This document shows positions 61,237 to 64,000 of a stretch of 64,000 bases of DNA, piece by piece (position 1 is the first letter of the stretch; every line of letters begins with the position of its first letter). Where the stretch lies: positions 77,491-141,490 of the forward strand of contig CAMAWT010000007.1 of assembly GCA_945862065.1 (NCBI GenBank). Direction: 5' to 3'. This DNA is from Flavobacterium psychrophilum. GTDB lineage: Bacteria; Bacteroidota; Bacteroidia; Flavobacteriales; Flavobacteriaceae. The notes beneath the pieces were generated by a model. The model was not told where the DNA came from. It did not search any database and saw nothing but the letters and a program-made list of their open reading frames with translations. The position numbers and the translations under genes were made by a program.

Positions 61237-61737
61237 CTAATCGTCTAAATTAATCCACATTCTGTCTATTAATGGTTGCTGCAAATAGTAATCACCATTT
61301 GGAGTTTCAATTTCACAAGCTAGAGTTTGATTTTCTATATATTGTTGTAGCCGAAAATTAACTATAGGTTTATTAAACATTAATTGATTATATCTGGGTG
61401 GATCTAAGTAGATATCATTGCTTATTCTTTTAACTGTTAGTGGAACTATCCATTCACCTTGCTTAATCAAAAACTTATAGACCAATTCGTCCCCACTATC
61501 ATCTGTTACTTCGTCTCTTCTACTTATAATCAATGTGTCACCTACTTTAGAGTCATACCATTGGTTACTTCCTAAAAACTGAAATGTATTTGGATAAAGA
61601 GGATAAATATTATTTGACTCTGTTATTCCTAAATTTTGCAAATTATGAGGATTTATTTCTATGATTTCTTTGGAATTATCCTCTGAACAAGATATAATAA
61701 CAAATATTATAAAATAAAGGTAATTTTTTTTTTTCAT
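61237..61737 (-). CDS. Hypothetical lipoprotein
   Basis: The protein has 166 residues from the ATG at 61737; an in-frame start 8 codons upstream is less likely. It has a lipoprotein signal (KKKNYLYFIIFVIISCSEDN, Cys about 17). The rest is a small beta-rich domain with no recognised family. It lies 60 bp after the metalloprotease gene on the same strand, so the two may be cotranscribed and act together at the surface. Confidence 0.7.
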   Translation of the reverse strand: MKKKNYLYFIIFVIISCSEDNSKEIIEINPHNLQNLGITESNNIYPLYPNTFQFLGSNQWYDSKVGDTLIISRRDEVTDDSGDELVYKFLIKQGEWIVPLTVKRISNDIYLDPPRYNQLMFNKPIVNFRLQQYIENQTLACEIETPNGDYYLQQPLIDRMWINLDD

Positions 61738-61797
61738 GACTCTTAATTTTAATAATTTCACAAGTGAACTATATTCACTTGTGAAATTTATTAATAT

Positions 61798-63291
61798 TTA
61801 ATTTTTATAAATTACATTTTGGTCTTGAATTCCAGAATCAGTTTGTTTATTGATAATATGATATTTGCCAGTATCTAAATTATCAATAAGTTGAGGGTCA
61901 GATGCAGTAGTAGAATTTAAAGGGGTTGTTTGTATAGTACTATTACCTAGGGAAGATGTTGAGTTTACTGTGCCAGATGTGAAAGGCTCATAAACAGAAA
62001 AACTTTGATAACCACCTACTTGATAAACATCTGTTCCTAACAACGGAATTTTAACATTTAATATTAAATCACCTCTATTAAAATTATATTGGTCGGTAAC
62101 TGTTTTTGTAAAAGGAGCAACATTGTGATAACTAAATTCCCAATCAAATCCTTTCTGAAATCGAAGCGTGATACCAGTAGGAGTATAGACTAAATTTACA
62201 CCTGTGCGTGTTTCATTTACTCTTACTGTTTTTGAATAAGCAGACGTTGATGTATTATTGCCTGTTCCAGAAAATCCGGTTTCTGCAAATGGCTGATACA
62301 AACTTTCTATGGTGTTTTTAGCATTATAATAACCATATGGATTACTTGAATTATTATAATAATTTTCAATTTGTTCTCGCATTCTATTGGCTTGTCCTAG
62401 TGTAAATTCTGCATTTCCAGGCAAAAAACCTGCACCAATTTCTCTACAAGTTCCACCAGTATTGGTACTCATAAAATTTTTAACTGGACAATTAACATAA
62501 ACGGTTCCCATACAATCTGTTGCATTTGTTGGATTAAGATAACCACAAGTAGAGCTAACAAAAAGACTAGATGGAATATATGAAGCAGGTGTATCTGTTA
62601 CTAAATCTCCAGCAGTAGCAGAATTAGAACCATTAACTAATTCGCAACCAGCGACGCCAGTACCTTGGTGTGTATGTAAAAGATTGAAATTATGTCCAAT
62701 TTCATGAGGCAAGGTTGAAGTAAGTAATCTATTATAAGCAAAAACACTGTCAATACCAGGTCTGTTGGCTACGCCTGCTGTTTGAGCAAATGAAGTTGTA
62801 GTACTTATGTCAATACCCTCAACAATAAACAAATTCATTGCATTATAATCATATAAAGGAGAACTCATGCCAGTTTTACTATACTGTACTATATCAGAAA
62901 AAAAAGGATGTGTAGTGTTTTGGTTAGCCGCACCACCGGCATAAGATCTTAATTTCATATATGATGTGTTTTTTATTACATCAAAGCCAATGTATTTAAA
63001 AAAAATATTGTATTGATTATAATGTGTGTTTAATATCATAATGGCGTTCATTACTTCCGCTTCACCATAATTTGCCGTTACTCCTGTGCCATTTGTATTT
63101 TTTACAATATGAAATTTGACATTAATGACATATTTGTTAGATGTTGGAGGTGGTGCTAATGTCGACCTACTATAAATATTGGTTGGAGGTGGTGCAAAAT
63201 TCGGATTGGGATAATCAGGACAATCTAAAATTTGACTAAATGTAAAAAATGAATTTAGTAATAAAGCGATAATTAAAATAACTTTTTTCAT
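61798..63291 (-). CDS. Exported M43-like zinc metalloprotease (pappalysin/metzincin type)
   Basis: This 497-residue protein has a signal peptide (1-20, ending TFSQ) and a metzincin catalytic domain. The zinc site HEIGHNFNLLHTH (about residue 196) has Asn where the canonical HExxHxxGxxH has Gly. A Met-turn follows in VKNFMSTNTGG, and cysteine pairs around GCELVNGS and STCGYLNPTNATDC fit. The last ~140 residues are beta-rich, but no T9SS sorting domain is visible, unlike most flavobacterial homologues. It is probably secreted or periplasmic. It is flanked by the two ~140-bp inverted-end elements. Confidence 0.85.
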   Translation of the reverse strand: MKKVILIIALLLNSFFTFSQILDCPDYPNPNFAPPPTNIYSRSTLAPPPTSNKYVINVKFHIVKNTNGTGVTANYGEAEVMNAIMILNTHYNQYNIFFKYIGFDVIKNTSYMKLRSYAGGAANQNTTHPFFSDIVQYSKTGMSSPLYDYNAMNLFIVEGIDISTTTSFAQTAGVANRPGIDSVFAYNRLLTSTLPHEIGHNFNLLHTHQGTGVAGCELVNGSNSATAGDLVTDTPASYIPSSLFVSSTCGYLNPTNATDCMGTVYVNCPVKNFMSTNTGGTCREIGAGFLPGNAEFTLGQANRMREQIENYYNNSSNPYGYYNAKNTIESLYQPFAETGFSGTGNNTSTSAYSKTVRVNETRTGVNLVYTPTGITLRFQKGFDWEFSYHNVAPFTKTVTDQYNFNRGDLILNVKIPLLGTDVYQVGGYQSFSVYEPFTSGTVNSTSSLGNSTIQTTPLNSTTASDPQLIDNLDTGKYHIINKQTDSGIQDQNVIYKN

Positions 63292-63435
63292 AAGTTTTAA
63301 GGTTTAATGTGTTAAAATTAGACTTCTTTCCATTTTGGCGTTAACTTTTAGTGTTAATTTTATCAAAATGTGGATTAACGTTACAGTTTTGGTTCTCAAA
63401 GAACAGTTTTTTTGTACGATTTTTCTTCAAACAAT

Positions 63436-63577
63436 TACTGCCAACGTTTCGCCGCTTGGCGAGGTTGGGGATTAAGGAAGCCTTAACTTTCGGTTTATGA
63501 CTAAACTTTACAAGTACAAGACAACCTTTAAATTAAGCCCAAAACCCCAATCTTGCCAAACGGCTGTTAACTGATGC
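63436..63577. repeat. ~140-bp element with inverted ends, copy 2
   Basis: The left end TGCCAACGTTTCGCCGCTTG, GCGAGGTTGGGG is mirrored by the right end CCCCAATCTTGCC, AAACGGCTGTTAACTGATG. The length and centre (AGCCTTAACTTTCGGTTTAT) match copy 1 at 61037-61176 with substitutions. In several arm positions both arms differ together (TGCGG/CCGCA becomes TGGGG/CCCCA), keeping the pairing. Confidence 0.7.
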
Positions 63578-63615
63578 CCTTTTTTCTTTTTGATTACGAT
63601 TTTGTTTTCATTCCT

Positions 63616-63811
63616 TTTATATTTACGTTTCGGATTTTAATAAATGTAAGTCGGATTAGCATAAATATAAATCGGATAGTTATAAATATAAGTCAGACTA
63701 CAATAAATATAAACTGACTTTTAATAAATATAAATATGATAAGCATAAATATAAATGCGGAACGCATTTATATAACTGCGAAGCAGATATATATTATTGC
63801 GGTAGCAATAA
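63616..63811. repeat. 21-bp-period tandem array ending in three hairpins
   Basis: Units of the form (T)nnnATAAATATAAnTCGGA recur with CGGAT-type marks at 63631, 63652, 63673, 63694, 63714, 63736 and 63757, that is, 21 bp apart with drift of one base. The array runs into three consecutive hairpins: TATAAATGCG-GAA-CGCATTTATA (63750-63772), CTGC-GAA-GCAG (63776-63786) and TTATTGC-GGTA-GCAATAA (63794-63811). It lies in the 572-bp gap upstream of the metalloprotease gene. There are no unique spacers, so it is not a CRISPR array. Confidence 0.8.
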
Positions 63812-63863
63812 ATATAAATCGGCTAGGTTGTTTTATGTTTTGGCTTGTCATATTTATATTTTG

Positions 63864-64000
63864 TTATTCCTTTTTAATTGATGTATATTCATAATTGTAA
63901 TTGTCATCATACTTTTGAATAATATTTTTTAAATAAAATAACATTTTATCTTCTCCGATATTATTTCTAATCGCATAATCAATAACATCTTTCAGCACAA
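63864..64000 (-). CDS. C-terminal fragment of an unknown protein (N-terminus outside window)
   Basis: This is an open frame of 44 codons plus a TAA stop at 63864-63866, entering from the right window edge. It reads VLKDVIDYAIRNNIGEDKM, then LFYLKNIIQKYDDNYNYEYT and SIKKE. It is charged and probably helical; no family is recognised. Reality depends on sequence beyond the window. Confidence 0.5.
   Translation of the reverse strand, partial: VLKDVIDYAIRNNIGEDKMLFYLKNIIQKYDDNYNYEYTSIKKE

Noticed and set aside
63616..63811. CRISPR array
   Set aside because: The 21-bp period has no separate unique spacers, the units are degenerate, and no cas genes are present.
59845..64000. Prophage, integrative element or transposon
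   Set aside because: No integrase, transposase, phage structural or conjugation gene is present; only non-autonomous repeats and orphan genes.
1..64000. tRNA or rRNA genes
   Set aside because: No cloverleaf with TTCGA-type T-loop and CCA-proximal stem, and no rRNA-like GC-rich conserved stretch was found by eye; a tRNA scan would be decisive.

Overview
This window is a chromosomal segment from a low-GC member of the Bacteroidota, almost certainly a Flavobacterium-like species of the Flavobacteriaceae. The evidence is the -7 promoter element TAnnTTTG, the near absence of Shine-Dalgarno sequences, proteins with type IX secretion (T9SS) C-terminal sorting domains, the T9SS protein PorZ, a TonB receptor paired with DUF5689 and choice-of-anchor lipoproteins, and an aerotolerance (Bat) operon. 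No rRNA, tRNA, integrase, transposase or CRISPR array was seen. Most genes are core housekeeping genes. The unusual material lies in the intergenic DNA and in the last 4 kb.

Layout. 1-6262 (minus): moxR, DUF58, BatD-like, BatA, BatB and BatC-like TPR genes, the last running off the left edge. 6448-8544: aldo/keto reductase and an AlbA_2/Schlafen-type ATP-binding protein. 8610-11648: a large secreted Calx-beta/choice-of-anchor I protein. 11891-18883: a PPP phosphatase, a small outer-membrane-type protein, a PhnA-like protein, the DUF1800/DUF1501 pair and an unknown helical protein. 19013-22674 (minus): ALDH7 aminoadipate-semialdehyde dehydrogenase, 3-hydroxyanthranilate dioxygenase, an exported OB-fold-like protein and an exported EEP-family nuclease. 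This last gene is divergent from a TonB receptor and two lipoproteins (22812-27634), which together look like a surface uptake locus, possibly for DNA or organic phosphate. 27667-31398: a small membrane protein, gpsA and a cystathionine gamma-synthase/lyase.

31584-47746 holds an ArsC-like protein, an EamA transporter, yicC, gmk, nadD, an iron alcohol dehydrogenase, gdhA, porZ-recO, ileS, a DksA-like protein, lspA, a 5-formyl-THF cyclo-ligase and an aspartoacylase-like protein. 47867-53532 holds uvrC, a patatin-Omp85 protein and an amino-acid permease. 53742-58608 is aromatic amino acid catabolism: homogentisate dioxygenase, HPPD and tryptophan 2,3-dioxygenase. This links to the 3-hydroxyanthranilate dioxygenase 36 kb upstream. 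An M23 lipoprotein follows. 59845-64000 is accessory: repeats, an orphan gene, a lipoprotein, a metalloprotease and an unusual 21-bp tandem array.

The most striking signals are: (1) a family of 116-bp REPIN-like elements with hairpin ends, in three full copies, one half copy and one minimal 30-nt palindrome; (2) a ~217-bp composite repeat in inverted orientation at 30034-30251 and 59853-60068, each copy directly after a gene stop and bracketing ~29.6 kb that could invert; (3) a 21-bp-period array ending in three consecutive hairpins at 63616-63811; (4) a candidate small RNA at 56728-56850 whose terminator overlaps the next promoter; (5) a repeat that forms the 5' end of the patatin reading frame; and (6) a four-helix-bundle gene broken by one stop codon inside the tyrosine-catabolic cluster.
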